Assembly: GCF_900096915.1 (NCBI RefSeq)
Contig: NZ_FMYK01000005.1
Coordinates: 1 to 64,000 of the forward strand
Direction: 5' to 3'
DNA length: 64,000 nt
Source: Acinetobacter marinus
Lineage (GTDB): Bacteria > Pseudomonadota > Gammaproteobacteria > Pseudomonadales > Moraxellaceae
The notes under the pieces were generated by a model. The model ran no database searches, had not been told where the DNA came from, and saw only the letters and a program-made list of their open reading frames with translations. Of the stretch, positions 1-9,227 are shown piece after piece. Every line of letters starts with the position of its first letter. Within the stretch, counting starts at the first letter, position 1. Position numbers and translations under genes: made by a program.

Positions 1-182
1 CCATAGTCGCCATTGCCTGCATTGTTATTGACGATGACCAGATCTTTGACACCCAATGCAATCAAGCCATCAATCAGTTCTGCGGGCTGTCCTGCCGTAC
101 CAAAGCCACCGATCATGATGGTCATGCCATCTGTAATCTGGGACAATACCTCCTGCATGCTGCGCTGGCTTTTGTCTATCAT
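1..182 (-). CDS. pcaI: 3-oxoadipate CoA-transferase subunit A, N-terminal part (partial)
   Basis: Only the first 60 codons are inside the window; the gene runs off the left edge. The N-terminus begins MIDKSQRSMQ and carries the glycine-rich segment MIGGFGTAGQP (about residues 23-33), then a VNNNAGNGDYG stretch, both typical of family I CoA-transferase alpha subunits. The enzyme moves CoA from succinyl-CoA to 3-oxoadipate, the penultimate step of the beta-ketoadipate pathway, in the cytoplasm. The divergent neighbour is a PcaU-type regulator, which is how the pca operon is arranged in Acinetobacter baylyi, so pcaI is more likely than catI, although these two paralogues are nearly indistinguishable from this fragment. 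Confidence 0.8.
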   Translation of the reverse strand, partial: MIDKSQRSMQEVLSQITDGMTIMIGGFGTAGQPAELIDGLIALGVKDLVIVNNNAGNGDY

Positions 183-340
183 CTGAACACTCCAAAATCG
201 ATCGAATTAAATGAATGCTTGGAATCTATGGCTTGCGTACAAAAGTGGCTCGAATGTTCCCTAATGTTCGAAATAGTAGCTTCCTTGTGTTGATCATTTT
301 TTACCATTTCTACAGAAAGGGGTAGCCCAAAACAATTCAT

Positions 341-380
341 TTTGTGCGATATTAGATTTCATTGTGCGTATATCGCACAT
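341..380. promoter_or_regulatory. Putative PcaU operator: one direct repeat plus a palindrome of 10-bp units
   Basis: Three 10-bp units share the core TGTGCGAT: one at 341-350 (TTTGTGCGAT), a second at 361-370 (ATTGTGCGTA), and a third inverted at 371-380 (TATCGCACAT). The last two make a near-perfect palindrome and the first lies exactly 10 bp away. This matches the described architecture of the A. baylyi PcaU site (three 10-bp repeats, two forming a palindrome and one 10 bp apart). It sits between the divergent pcaI and pcaU starts. Confidence 0.7.
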
Positions 381-453
381 TTATTTACAGAGCAGTTGAA
401 AACTTCAGTTATATTCATTACATCTAACATGGATTCAGCACTGAGAATATCGC

Positions 454-1278
454 ATGCCAAAACAACGAGATGATGACGCTAAGATATTGCAAAACAAAGA
501 AAATAAAAAAACGATCCGTCCTGAAGACTTTATTGCAGGACTCAGCAAAGGCATGTCGATTTTAGATAGTTTTGGCATCGATCGACATCGGCTGAATACG
601 ACGATGGTCGCAGATCGCACAGGCATGACGAGAGCAGCAGCTCGGCGCCATTTACTCACTTTGGAGTATCTCGGCTACCTTGAATCCGATGGGCAATATT
701 ATATGCTCACACCTAAAGTGCTGAAATTCTCAGGGGCGTATCTTGGTGCGGCACAGCTACCAAAGCTCTCTCAGCCCTTGTTAAACTTACTGACCAATCA
801 AACTTCATTGATTTATTCGGTAATGGTACTTGATGGTTATGAAGCGATTACCATTGCCCGCAGTGCTGCCCATCAACAAACCGATCGGGTCAATCCATAT
901 GGTTTAAATCTTGGCAACCGCTTACCCGCCCACGCCACCTCGGCAGGGAAAATATTATTGGCGCATCTGGAGAAAAACGCACAATTAGAATGGTTAGAAC
1001 ATTACCCGCTCAAATCAATGACCAAATACACTTACACCGAAAATGAGGCGTTTTTAGCACTACTGGATGAGGTCAAAGCCGATGACTGGTGCTATTCCAG
1101 TGAGGAGCATGAGCTTGGCGTACACGCATTGGCTGTGCCGATTTATGCACAAAATACCAAAGTCATCGCTGCGCTGAATATTGTTTCTCCGACCATGCGC
1201 ACCAGTAAAGAATATTTGATTCAGCAAATTTTGCCACTACTTCAAGACACTGCACGGGAGCTGAGGAATATCTTATGA
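454..1278 (+). CDS. pcaU: IclR-family transcriptional regulator of the pca operon
   Basis: The 274-residue protein has an N-terminal winged helix-turn-helix (about residues 27-90; the segment MTRAAARRHLLTLEYLGYL fits the recognition helix) followed by an IclR effector-binding domain containing the conserved LPAHATSAGKILLA stretch. PcaU/PobR-type members of this family bind protocatechuate or 4-hydroxybenzoate and activate catabolic operons. The adjacent divergent CoA-transferase gene and the three-repeat operator between them support PcaU rather than PobR. The start is the ATG at 454; the ribosome binding site is weak. The function is inferred from family and context. Confidence 0.8.
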   Translation: MPKQRDDDAKILQNKENKKTIRPEDFIAGLSKGMSILDSFGIDRHRLNTTMVADRTGMTRAAARRHLLTLEYLGYLESDGQYYMLTPKVLKFSGAYLGAAQLPKLSQPLLNLLTNQTSLIYSVMVLDGYEAITIARSAAHQQTDRVNPYGLNLGNRLPAHATSAGKILLAHLEKNAQLEWLEHYPLKSMTKYTYTENEAFLALLDEVKADDWCYSSEEHELGVHALAVPIYAQNTKVIAALNIVSPTMRTSKEYLIQQILPLLQDTARELRNIL

Positions 1279-1397
1279 TTTTCAATATAAATGTTTCTAC
1301 ATTAAATCCTTAAAATTAAATTTTCGATATTAAATCTTCAACCATAAAACCCAGCATAGAACTTAGCACAAAAACTCAACACAACCGTCTTGCGCAC

Positions 1398-1422
1398 AAA
1401 AAAGCCCGACCACGGGTCGAGC
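1398..1422 (-). terminator. Rho-independent terminator of tesB
   Basis: Read on the minus strand, GCTCGACC and GGTCGGGC form an 8-bp stem (one G-T pair) around the loop CGT, followed by six T residues. It lies just after the tesB stop codon. Confidence 0.8.
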
Positions 1423-1451
1423 TGAGATTGTTTGCGGACTTACGCATCCTT

Positions 1452-2333
1452 TCATGCACGGCTTAAATCAATATCTCTGAGCCGATTCAAGCCTTCTTGC
1501 ACCGTACTACAGACCAATTCACCATTTTGCCAGATGCGTCCAAAGTTCAGCCCACGAGAGCCTGCACTTTGTGTGGCTTCCATATCATGTAACAACCAAT
1601 CATCGGCACGTAGTGGCTTATGGAAATAGATCGCATGATCAATACTCGCCGATTGCAAACTTGGTGAAATCCACGACAAGCCATGTGGTCGAAGCGCCGT
1701 GGTCATCAAGGTAAAGTCCGAGCAAAACGCAGTAATGGCTTGATGCAATGCCACACTGTCATGCTCAGCGTCGATTTTATCCCAAGTTCGCATATAGTGC
1801 GCCTGGGTCGGTGCTTCAGGTTGAGGATCAAAGGGATTGGTTGGATTGATCGGCGAAATTTCAACATAGCGACGACGCTGGAATGCGGCACGCAAGTTTT
1901 CAGGCACATACTTAATTAATGAGCCCTTGAGCTGTTCTTCATTCGGAATATCTTTTGCTAGTGGATAATCTGGCGCATCCATCTGATATTCCAAGCCTTC
2001 TTCAGGCACAGCAAAGGACACCATCGCCTGAAAAATCACCCGACCATGCTGTATCGCTTTGACCGAGCGACTGGAAAAACTCTTACCATCACGCAGTTTA
2101 TCCACTTCATACACGATCGGCGCATTGACATCACCACCAAACAAAAAATAAGCATGCAGTGAATGCGCAGGACGATCATCCACAGTATAAGAGGCTGCCA
2201 TCAACGCTTGACCAAGCACTTGCCCGCCAAAGACACGCTTGCCGACAAGGTTACGACTTTGCCCACGATACAGCCCATCTTCGATTCGCTCCAGCGTCAG
2301 AAGATCAATCAGTTCTTTGGTGAGTGAAGTCAT
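1452..2333 (-). CDS. tesB: Acyl-CoA thioesterase II
   Basis: The 293-residue protein matches the double hot-dog thioesterase TesB, which hydrolyses medium- and long-chain acyl-CoAs to free acid and CoA. Family landmarks are FGGQVLGQAL near the N-terminus, CSDFTLM (the aspartate of the catalytic site), and near the end SIDHAIYFH and CSTVQEGLNR, which contains the catalytic-site glutamine. The length fits the usual 285-295 residues. An upstream extension of 44 codons is open but reads as non-family sequence; the ATG at 2333 is preceded by a GGGCAGG-like ribosome binding site and was chosen. A terminator follows. Confidence 0.9.
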   Translation of the reverse strand: MTSLTKELIDLLTLERIEDGLYRGQSRNLVGKRVFGGQVLGQALMAASYTVDDRPAHSLHAYFLFGGDVNAPIVYEVDKLRDGKSFSSRSVKAIQHGRVIFQAMVSFAVPEEGLEYQMDAPDYPLAKDIPNEEQLKGSLIKYVPENLRAAFQRRRYVEISPINPTNPFDPQPEAPTQAHYMRTWDKIDAEHDSVALHQAITAFCSDFTLMTTALRPHGLSWISPSLQSASIDHAIYFHKPLRADDWLLHDMEATQSAGSRGLNFGRIWQNGELVCSTVQEGLNRLRDIDLSRA

Positions 2334-2653
2334 GGAATACCTGCCCTGCGTGCTTGAAATGTCGACTATATAAAAGTAGGAAATGCATCTTGTCAAGATC
2401 AACACATTATGCCGTAAATCCAAACGGTGTCTACGGATAATGAAATTAATTTTAACAATTATCAAATCACGATAAAATTATCATGATTTCCAGCAGAGCA
2501 CATCCAGAAAAACTATCGAGTCACTACCGATGCAGTAGCTACAGCTGAGCAATAGCTACATCTAAGCAATAGCTACATCAATATAGTAGCCACTCGAAAG
2601 CATTCCGTTGTGACTCAAGCCAGACCACGAACAAATATCGTCTCGCTTCGGCT
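2334..2653. other. Intergenic region upstream of tesB with a 17-bp tandem repeat
   Basis: No gene is seen in these 320 bases. They hold the promoter region of tesB (AT-rich, about 2380-2480) and a degenerate tandem repeat at 2531-2593 that is listed separately. Confidence 0.6.
2531..2593. repeat. Degenerate 17-bp tandem repeat, about 3.7 copies
   Basis: Units start at 2531, 2548 and 2565 with a partial copy from 2582. The best-conserved unit is AGCAATAGCTACATCTA; the first and last copies are more diverged. The repeat lies between the 3' end of the TonB receptor gene and the 5' end of tesB. Confidence 0.75.
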
Positions 2654-4849
2654 TTAAAATTTCTTGGTCAGGCTGACACCAGCACTAAAATTACGCCCAT
2701 CCGCTGGTTCAAAATAGCGCCCATTGCGGTCATTGACGATCACCGAACCAACATAATCACGGTCGAAGAGGTTATTCACTTTGGCATAGCTATTGATCTG
2801 CCAATTGTCCAAAATCCATGTATAACCCACATTCATCCCAACAATGGTATAGCTCGGCGCCGCATCGCTATTGTCATCATCGACATAGACTTGATCCACA
2901 TAGCGCACATCTAGCCCAGCACGCAAACCCTCGCTCGCTTGCCAGTTCAGCCCGAGATAGGCTTGATTCTTGGCAATGCCTGGGATGTTAGTGCCTTTGG
3001 CAATCGCCGCATTATTGGCGGTCGCCGCAATGTCTGCATCAAATGTCGCATCGATATAGTGATAGCTGGCTTGTAGACTCAAGTCTTTCCACAGTTCTTT
3101 TTGCCAAGCCAGTTCCACGCCTTGACGCAAGGTTTGATCGGCATTGCGATAGGTGCTACGTCCATTCACTGCATCCGCTGAAACGATGTCATCTTGGGTT
3201 TCAGTATAAAACAGCGCACCTGTGATCAAGCCGAGATAACTTCGTGATTTTAAGCCGAGCTCATAAGTGTCGCTGGTCGCTGCTTTGAGATCGGTATTGA
3301 CCCCAGATAAACCATCTGGACGATATGCCATTTCGGTAAAGGTTGGCGTCTCAAAACCTTTGCCATAAGCGATATAGCTGTTTAGATGATCTGAAATTTT
3401 CCAGTTCAATGCGACAGAAGGTAGCAACTGATCATAATCCACATCACCACTGTCATCAGGATTATTCGTGGTTACATAGTGATCATCGCTGTCATAGCGT
3501 ACATTGCTATAACGCAATCCTGCATCGACACTGAATGCTGGATTAAATGCCCAAGAGGCTTGTAGATAGGGATCAAGATTCCACATGGTGTTGTCTTCAT
3601 CACGGCGCAAATCGCCTTTGACTCCATATGTTCCAGATGAGTCAAAGTTTTCATAGCCTTGACGATCTTCATCCATGCGATCAAACGCCAGACCCAGCGC
3701 CAAGTCTAAATGTGAAAACAGATCCTCCGCCATCCAGCGCAGATCGACGCCATAATATTTACGATCAAAGTCGATCACACCACCTGCATGTAAGGGGTTG
3801 GACTGGGTCGATGCTGGAATAGACTGATATTGCGTCATTTTACGTTGACCAAGATAGGTCATGGCATACAGGGATTGATGATCAGAAATTGGCTTTTTCC
3901 ATGTCAGCCCTGTTTGGGTTTGGTCAATCTCCTTACGCACGTTAAATTGCTTGAGATAGCTGGCTTGTTGCTTCGGATTGGACTGCCAGTCGCTACGGGT
4001 TAAGCCTGCAGGATCATCGGCATTGATTTTGACCCGATTCACCACCCAGTTGATTTCACTGCCGTCATCTAAATCCCACGTCAGCTTGGCATTTTGCAAG
4101 ATCTTATCCGCACCACTATGCTCTCGGTAGCCGTCAGTTTGCATATAGCTATTGCTGATGTAATAGGCTGGCTGGTTCCCTTGATCTGCACCGCCTTGCG
4201 CCGACAAGGTGACTTGTTGCTGATCATGACTGCCCGCACCGACACCGACCGTGACGCTATCTCGCCCTTCACCTGTGCGAGTTTCAGTCAAAATCGTCCC
4301 GCCCGAAGAATTGCCATACAATGATGAAAATGGACCGGTCAGCACTTCGACATTGGATAAACTATTTAAATCAATATTTGAGGTTTGCCCTTGTCCATCA
4401 GGCATGGTCGCAGGAATACCGTCCACATACATGCGAATCCCACGCACACCAAAGGTCGAACGAGCACCAAAGCCCCGAATCGACAATTGTAAATCTTGAG
4501 CAAAATTTTCACGGTCTTTGACTTGTAATCCAGGCACGCCTTGCAAGACTTCAGCAAGATCGATATTGGCATCATTTTGTTGATCAGGCATCTCGACTTT
4601 ATAGATGGCTGTCGGCACATCTAAAATATCTCGACTTTCATGCGTTGCGGTCACGGTGATAACAGGTAACTGTTGCACGGTTTGGCGATCTGATGTTTGG
4701 ATGTCTGATGTTGAGCCTTCTGATATTTGAGTATCTGGCATCGCTGTTGCAGTGGCATCACTGGCTAATTCACTGGACTGCATATCTGCTGCATATACAG
4801 GCACAGATGCCATCATCATCGCCGTTAACATCGACACAGAATACTTCAT
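2654..4849 (-). CDS. pqqU: TonB-dependent outer-membrane receptor, PqqU (YncD) type
   Basis: This 731-residue protein has a signal peptide (cleavage near residue 20), a Ser/Thr/Asp-rich linker, a TonB box (PVITVTAT, about 62-69), a plug domain and a 22-strand barrel ending in KKF. From memory of the family, the plug and barrel track E. coli YncD closely: QDLQLSIRGFGARSTFGVRG, YVDGIPATMPDGQGQTSNID, NPLHAGGVIDFDR, LRRDEDNTMWNLDPYLQ, and DNLFDRDYVGSVIVNDRNGR. YncD has been renamed PqqU because it imports pyrroloquinoline quinone, the cofactor of periplasmic glucose dehydrogenase. A role in PQQ uptake is therefore inferred. The ATG at 4849 has a GGGGAAA ribosome binding site. No Fur box was evident upstream. 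Confidence 0.8.
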   Translation of the reverse strand: MKYSVSMLTAMMMASVPVYAADMQSSELASDATATAMPDTQISEGSTSDIQTSDRQTVQQLPVITVTATHESRDILDVPTAIYKVEMPDQQNDANIDLAEVLQGVPGLQVKDRENFAQDLQLSIRGFGARSTFGVRGIRMYVDGIPATMPDGQGQTSNIDLNSLSNVEVLTGPFSSLYGNSSGGTILTETRTGEGRDSVTVGVGAGSHDQQQVTLSAQGGADQGNQPAYYISNSYMQTDGYREHSGADKILQNAKLTWDLDDGSEINWVVNRVKINADDPAGLTRSDWQSNPKQQASYLKQFNVRKEIDQTQTGLTWKKPISDHQSLYAMTYLGQRKMTQYQSIPASTQSNPLHAGGVIDFDRKYYGVDLRWMAEDLFSHLDLALGLAFDRMDEDRQGYENFDSSGTYGVKGDLRRDEDNTMWNLDPYLQASWAFNPAFSVDAGLRYSNVRYDSDDHYVTTNNPDDSGDVDYDQLLPSVALNWKISDHLNSYIAYGKGFETPTFTEMAYRPDGLSGVNTDLKAATSDTYELGLKSRSYLGLITGALFYTETQDDIVSADAVNGRSTYRNADQTLRQGVELAWQKELWKDLSLQASYHYIDATFDADIAATANNAAIAKGTNIPGIAKNQAYLGLNWQASEGLRAGLDVRYVDQVYVDDDNSDAAPSYTIVGMNVGYTWILDNWQINSYAKVNNLFDRDYVGSVIVNDRNGRYFEPADGRNFSAGVSLTKKF

Positions 4850-5160
4850 AATTTCCCCTAACCTTTCAACTCGACTTCAAAACAACATCAAAACAGCGCT
4901 ATTGTAGCCTGTCACAGCGCAACCGTCAGCCCAATCGCTGTGCAAGTGCATGGGGCTTTTCCAGCTTTAGCGTTGCTCAGCGTTAGACTTTGTCAATTTT
5001 AGATATTGTTATTTTTGCATTTTAATCTTGCGATGAACTTGTAACAAATTTGAATGTTGACAGATTTTTTGCCTGAATTGGCATAAAATACCCTTCTTTT
5101 TTAAACCAATCTCGGCAAAATAGCCGATATTTGCACATGACCAATCACAGGAGTCCTCGA
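4850..5160. other. Divergent promoter region between pqqU and plsB
   Basis: These 311 bases have no gene. A possible plsB promoter has TTGACA at 5057-5062 and an AT-rich CATAAAAT at 5082-5089; the spacing is longer than ideal, so it is only a candidate. The far part is AT-rich without a clear operator. Confidence 0.4.
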
Positions 5161-7743
5161 GTGGATCAGTCTGGTTTTACAAAACTGTCTCGCCGACTTT
5201 CAAGTAAATTATTGAATTTTGCGGTAAAGCCACATCTTTTGGGCGAAGCACCGCAGCAAAAAAGCACACAAAATCAACAATCAGAAGCACAGACTGAAAC
5301 TGCACCGTCGACCAAGCTGACCTTGTATGTTTTGCAAAATTATTCACGTAGCAATGCCATTTTGCTCGATAATGAAACCAAGCGACAAGGCATTGATCGT
5401 GCGCTATACCCTTTAAATTTTGCCAATGTGCATGAAAAGAAATCGGTCATTTTCCTGCAACATCGCAATGAAAATAATCTGCTTAATCCGCCTGCGCACA
5501 ATTTTCCACCTCGGTTGATTCGCCTGATCGAAGCGCTTGATGCCAATCCTGAGCTGGACATCGAGCTGGTGCCTGTCACGATTCTGTGGGGACGTGCACC
5601 TGATAAAGAAGATTCATGGTTAAAGCTGTTGTTTACTGATTCATGGAGCACACCAAGTAAAATCAAACAATTGGCGAATATCGGCATTCATGGGCGTCAG
5701 ACCTACATTGAGTTCCATGAAGGGCGTTCACTGCGTCAGCTCGTTGACTATGCCAAAGTGCAACATCCAAACCTTTCTCCTGCGACTTTTGTGGTCAGTC
5801 ACCTCAATGATTATCTCGATAGTCGCCGTGAAGCGGTGCTCGGCCCCGATCTATCCGATCGTCGTAATGTGATGCAGAGCTTGATCAAATCTCGTGATAT
5901 TCAAGAAGCCATCATCCAAGAAAGTATCCGCAAAAAAATCAGTGTGGAAGAAGCTGAGCGTCTGGCGATTGGTCATTTGAATGAGATCGTCTCGGACTAT
6001 TCTTATTCTGCGATTCGTTTTGCCGAAAGCACGCTAACACGTCTGTGGACACAGCTCTACGATGGTGTCGAAGTGCATAACTTTAGTACAGTGCGTGAAC
6101 TGGCGGATAAATACGAAATCATCTACACCCCATGTCATCGCAGTCATATCGACTATTTATTATTGTCTTATGTAATCTACAAACGTGGCTTGATGGTGCC
6201 GTATATCGCTGCGGGTGATAACCTCAACTTGCCGTTTGTTGGTCAGTTATTACGTGGTGGCGGTGCCTTCTTTATTCGTCGTAGCTTTACAGGTGCGCCA
6301 CTGTACACTGCGGTATTTAAAGAATATTTATTCAGCATTTTGTCTCGCAACACACCACTGGAATACTTTATCGAAGGTGGGCGTTCACGTACTGGACGCT
6401 TACTACCACCGAAAACGGGCATGCTGGCGATGACTGTGCATAGTCACTTGCGTGAGCGTGCCAAGCCGATTGCCTTTATTCCCACCTATATCGGTTATGA
6501 ACGGCTGATGGAAGGCGGTACTTATATCGGTGAAATGCAAGGTAAACCTAAAGAAGCGGAATCGATTTTTGGTATCGTCAAAACCTTACGCAAAATCGAA
6601 CGCATCTTCGGTAAAGTGCATGTCAACTTTGGTGAACCTGTATTCTTAGATGATGTGCTCAAACAGCATGGCGTGGAAAATACCGTCATTCACAATAACA
6701 AAGACAGTTTGCCACCCGAAGTGTCTGGTGCGATCAGCACGGCAGCGCATGAGATCATCGTCAACATCAACCGTGCGGCGGTGATCAATCCTGTGACCTT
6801 ATTGTCTTTGGTATTGCTGGCGACATCAAAACATACGCTGGATGAAGATACTTGTGCGGCGCAGTTGGATATTTATCAGAAATTGGCACAGCAACTGCCT
6901 TATGATGAGCGCTCGCAAGTGACACCGCTATCAGGCAAAGAAATGATTGCCTATGGTCTCAAACTCAAGCTGATCAAACGCATTAAACATGCACTGGGCG
7001 ACATCATCGGCATTGAAGACAATCAAGCAGTGCTACTTACCTATTTCCGCAACAATATCTTGCACTTGTATATCTTGCCGTCACTGATTGCAGCATTGGT
7101 TGAGCATAATGGACGGTTGGAGCGCAGTGATTTAATCAATGTGATTAAGGCACTGTATCCGTTCTTGCAAGCGGAATTCTTTATCAAATGGGATAGCAAA
7201 GCGCTTGAGCCGATCATCGATCAATATGCCGATGCGTTGGTAGAAGCCAAGTTGATGACGGTAGATCATGAGCAAACCTTGTATAGCCCAACGCCAAATA
7301 GCGAACAACATAAGCAATTGTTGATTTTGGCGAAACCTGTCAAGCAAAGTCTTGAACGTTATTTCATGACCATTACCCTGATCACACAACGTGGTAGTGG
7401 CAAAATCAGCACCAAACAGGTCGAAGAACTCAGTCATCTGCTGGGTCAGCGTCTATCGGTGCTGTACGACTTCAATTCACCAGAGTTCTTTGATAAGGCA
7501 CTGTTCCAAGGTTTCTTAAAAGTGCTGACACAGCTCAATTATATTGAAATCAATGAGGGGCTGATCGACTATCGTGAACGTCTCAGCAACATTGCCCAAA
7601 ATGCGCATTTGGTGCTAGATGAAGATACGCTGCACATGCTCGAGCACATCACCACCTTTGATGATGATGAACTCAAAGCGGCATTAGAAGCGGTGGCTCA
7701 GCAAAAGACCTCTCGCCTACGCAAGAAAGCCAAGAAAAAGTAA
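5161..7743 (+). CDS. plsB: Glycerol-3-phosphate 1-O-acyltransferase
   Basis: PlsB is the inner-membrane enzyme that makes 1-acyl-sn-glycerol 3-phosphate from glycerol 3-phosphate and acyl-CoA or acyl-ACP, the first step of phospholipid synthesis. All four acyltransferase blocks are visible: HRSHID (HX4D, residues 326-331), GGGAFFIRRSF, YFIEGGRSRTGRLLPPKTG, and AFIPTYIGYERL. The length of 860 residues is close to the E. coli enzyme. The start chosen is the GTG at 5161, which has AGGAG seven bases upstream; an in-frame ATG at 5137 and TTG at 5131 lack such a site. The C-terminus is very basic (RLRKKAKKK). Confidence 0.95.
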   Translation: MDQSGFTKLSRRLSSKLLNFAVKPHLLGEAPQQKSTQNQQSEAQTETAPSTKLTLYVLQNYSRSNAILLDNETKRQGIDRALYPLNFANVHEKKSVIFLQHRNENNLLNPPAHNFPPRLIRLIEALDANPELDIELVPVTILWGRAPDKEDSWLKLLFTDSWSTPSKIKQLANIGIHGRQTYIEFHEGRSLRQLVDYAKVQHPNLSPATFVVSHLNDYLDSRREAVLGPDLSDRRNVMQSLIKSRDIQEAIIQESIRKKISVEEAERLAIGHLNEIVSDYSYSAIRFAESTLTRLWTQLYDGVEVHNFSTVRELADKYEIIYTPCHRSHIDYLLLSYVIYKRGLMVPYIAAGDNLNLPFVGQLLRGGGAFFIRRSFTGAPLYTAVFKEYLFSILSRNTPLEYFIEGGRSRTGRLLPPKTGMLAMTVHSHLRERAKPIAFIPTYIGYERLMEGGTYIGEMQGKPKEAESIFGIVKTLRKIERIFGKVHVNFGEPVFLDDVLKQHGVENTVIHNNKDSLPPEVSGAISTAAHEIIVNINRAAVINPVTLLSLVLLATSKHTLDEDTCAAQLDIYQKLAQQLPYDERSQVTPLSGKEMIAYGLKLKLIKRIKHALGDIIGIEDNQAVLLTYFRNNILHLYILPSLIAALVEHNGRLERSDLINVIKALYPFLQAEFFIKWDSKALEPIIDQYADALVEAKLMTVDHEQTLYSPTPNSEQHKQLLILAKPVKQSLERYFMTITLITQRGSGKISTKQVEELSHLLGQRLSVLYDFNSPEFFDKALFQGFLKVLTQLNYIEINEGLIDYRERLSNIAQNAHLVLDEDTLHMLEHITTFDDDELKAALEAVAQQKTSRLRKKAKKK

Positions 7744-7780
7744 GCGGTGGCAAACACCACCTAAATGTATACCTGCATAG

Positions 7781-7808
7781 ATCAAGGCGCCCATATGGGC
7801 GCCTTGAT
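7781..7808. terminator. 28-bp perfect palindrome, probable bidirectional terminator
   Basis: The half ATCAAGGCGCCCAT is repeated exactly in inverted form with no spacer. It lies between the convergent ends of plsB and the AdeT-like gene. There is no strong T tract on either side, so termination is plausible but not certain. Confidence 0.5.
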
Positions 7809-7888
7809 TGCTTCACTGGATGTCTTGACTAACGTGTCTTGATGAGCATGCATTCAAAACATGGTTTCGGCAACTCACTGGAAAGACC

Positions 7889-8878
7889 TTACTTTTTACA
7901 TTCAATAAAGCTCGGATCTTGATTACAGCGTAAATGTCGAATCAAAGTAATCATCGCCGCATCATAGGTTTTATTGGCAATAAACTCTTTGCGTAGCTGA
8001 GAAAGTAGCAAGTCATAACTCTGCCGATCCTCCTCAGGAATGCCATAGGTGACTTGTGCGGGTACGGTCGCATCCCAACGCTCGACCATTTTCATCATTT
8101 GTGGTGTTTTCTTGGAAAACCATGCTCGGCTTTTTTGTCCAAGGCTTGCTGGAAAAGCATCTCGATGCATGATCAGATTCATACTCATAAATGCTAATGG
8201 ATAATTTGCCACACCACCTTGGCTCCCGATAATTTTTTGTACTTCAAAGGGTTTGTAAACCACTTTAGGTGCAGGGACAATATCCATTTTACCTTTGCGA
8301 AAATCTGACGCAGCACTATCAAAGCTCATATTTACAGGTGTCATGCCGAGCCGTGTCGCCATACGTGCTTGCGATGGATCAATGCCAAGCACACCTAAGC
8401 GTTTTCCGCGCATGGTTTTTACCGAGTTAATGGTTTTGTCTTTGGTAAAAATATATGCTAAGCCGTAAGGAATATAGCCTGCAACTTCATAATTTTTACT
8501 TTTGAGCTTTGAAGCGAGTTTGGGACTGCCGAGCGCATAAAAGATTTTTGTCGCCAAATCGTGATTATGGACTGCGCCAACTGCTCCGACTGTTCCCATA
8601 AACGTATTGTACTTTTTGGTGGCATAATTGTCTGCAATGATGGCTTGGCACTTTTTCGCCTCAAAATCTGATAACGCTTGCTCTAAGCTGGTATAGGTTT
8701 TCGCCTCAATATCGACACCCCATTGCTTGGCGACCAAGGTGTAGTCTTTGGCAATCGCCATGATGTCGCCATTACTTCCCATGATGTCAAACACGCATAT
8801 CTGCTGAGATGCTGCCTGAACGCTACTCAGCGCCATCAGACCGAATACTCCTGTAGCCAACGAATGAATTATTCGCAT
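7889..8878 (-). CDS. AdeT1/2-type periplasmic solute-binding protein
   Basis: The 329-residue protein has a clear signal peptide (MRIIHSLATGVFGLMALSSVQA) and reads as a periplasmic binding protein of the TRAP/AdeT kind: ICVFDIMGSNGD after the signal, a LEQALSDFEAKKCQAIIADNYAT helix, RGKRLGVLGIDPSQAR, and a C-terminal helical region with a disulphide-capable Cys pair (CNQDPSFIEC). AdeT1 and AdeT2 of A. baumannii were named as RND efflux components linked to aminoglycoside resistance, but the sequence type is a soluble solute-binding protein, not an RND pump. The ligand is unknown. A TRAP permease about 20 kb away could be its partner (inference). Confidence 0.75.
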   Translation of the reverse strand: MRIIHSLATGVFGLMALSSVQAASQQICVFDIMGSNGDIMAIAKDYTLVAKQWGVDIEAKTYTSLEQALSDFEAKKCQAIIADNYATKKYNTFMGTVGAVGAVHNHDLATKIFYALGSPKLASKLKSKNYEVAGYIPYGLAYIFTKDKTINSVKTMRGKRLGVLGIDPSQARMATRLGMTPVNMSFDSAASDFRKGKMDIVPAPKVVYKPFEVQKIIGSQGGVANYPLAFMSMNLIMHRDAFPASLGQKSRAWFSKKTPQMMKMVERWDATVPAQVTYGIPEEDRQSYDLLLSQLRKEFIANKTYDAAMITLIRHLRCNQDPSFIECKK

Positions 8879-9227
8879 GATCGTCCCTCTCTATTTTTGC
8901 TCTTGCAATATTTTTGTTTTGCTTGGTGATGGTGAGCTCACTGGTGGTCAGCCAATCCCGATCTGCCCTATGTACATCACCCTGTCGTCGATGTATGCCA
9001 AAAGCCTCGGCAACAATACATTATTAGGCAATATATTGATCATCTTTTAATTGATCATAACTGATCTGATCTTTTTTGAAATTGACAATTGTGACCAAAT
9101 CGCAATAAATACTGCATTAATTTAAACAACATTGTGAAAAATATTGCGTACGGCTTTGCATTGCACTTTGTGTGGTGCTTGCATATGATAATTGCTCAGA
9201 AACGATGAATAAGTGAATGAATCATCA
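8879..9227. other. Divergent intergenic region with a repeated ATTGATCAT motif
   Basis: No gene is seen in about 350 bases. Two copies of ATTGATCAT lie at 9035-9043 and 9050-9058 (15-bp period), followed by further GATC-containing sequence. They could be an operator for the AdeT-like gene or recG, but no regulator can be named. Confidence 0.4.

Noticed and set aside
2531..2593. A CRISPR array
   Set aside because: The units are adjacent without spacers and the copy number is low; the same holds for the other tandem repeats in the window.
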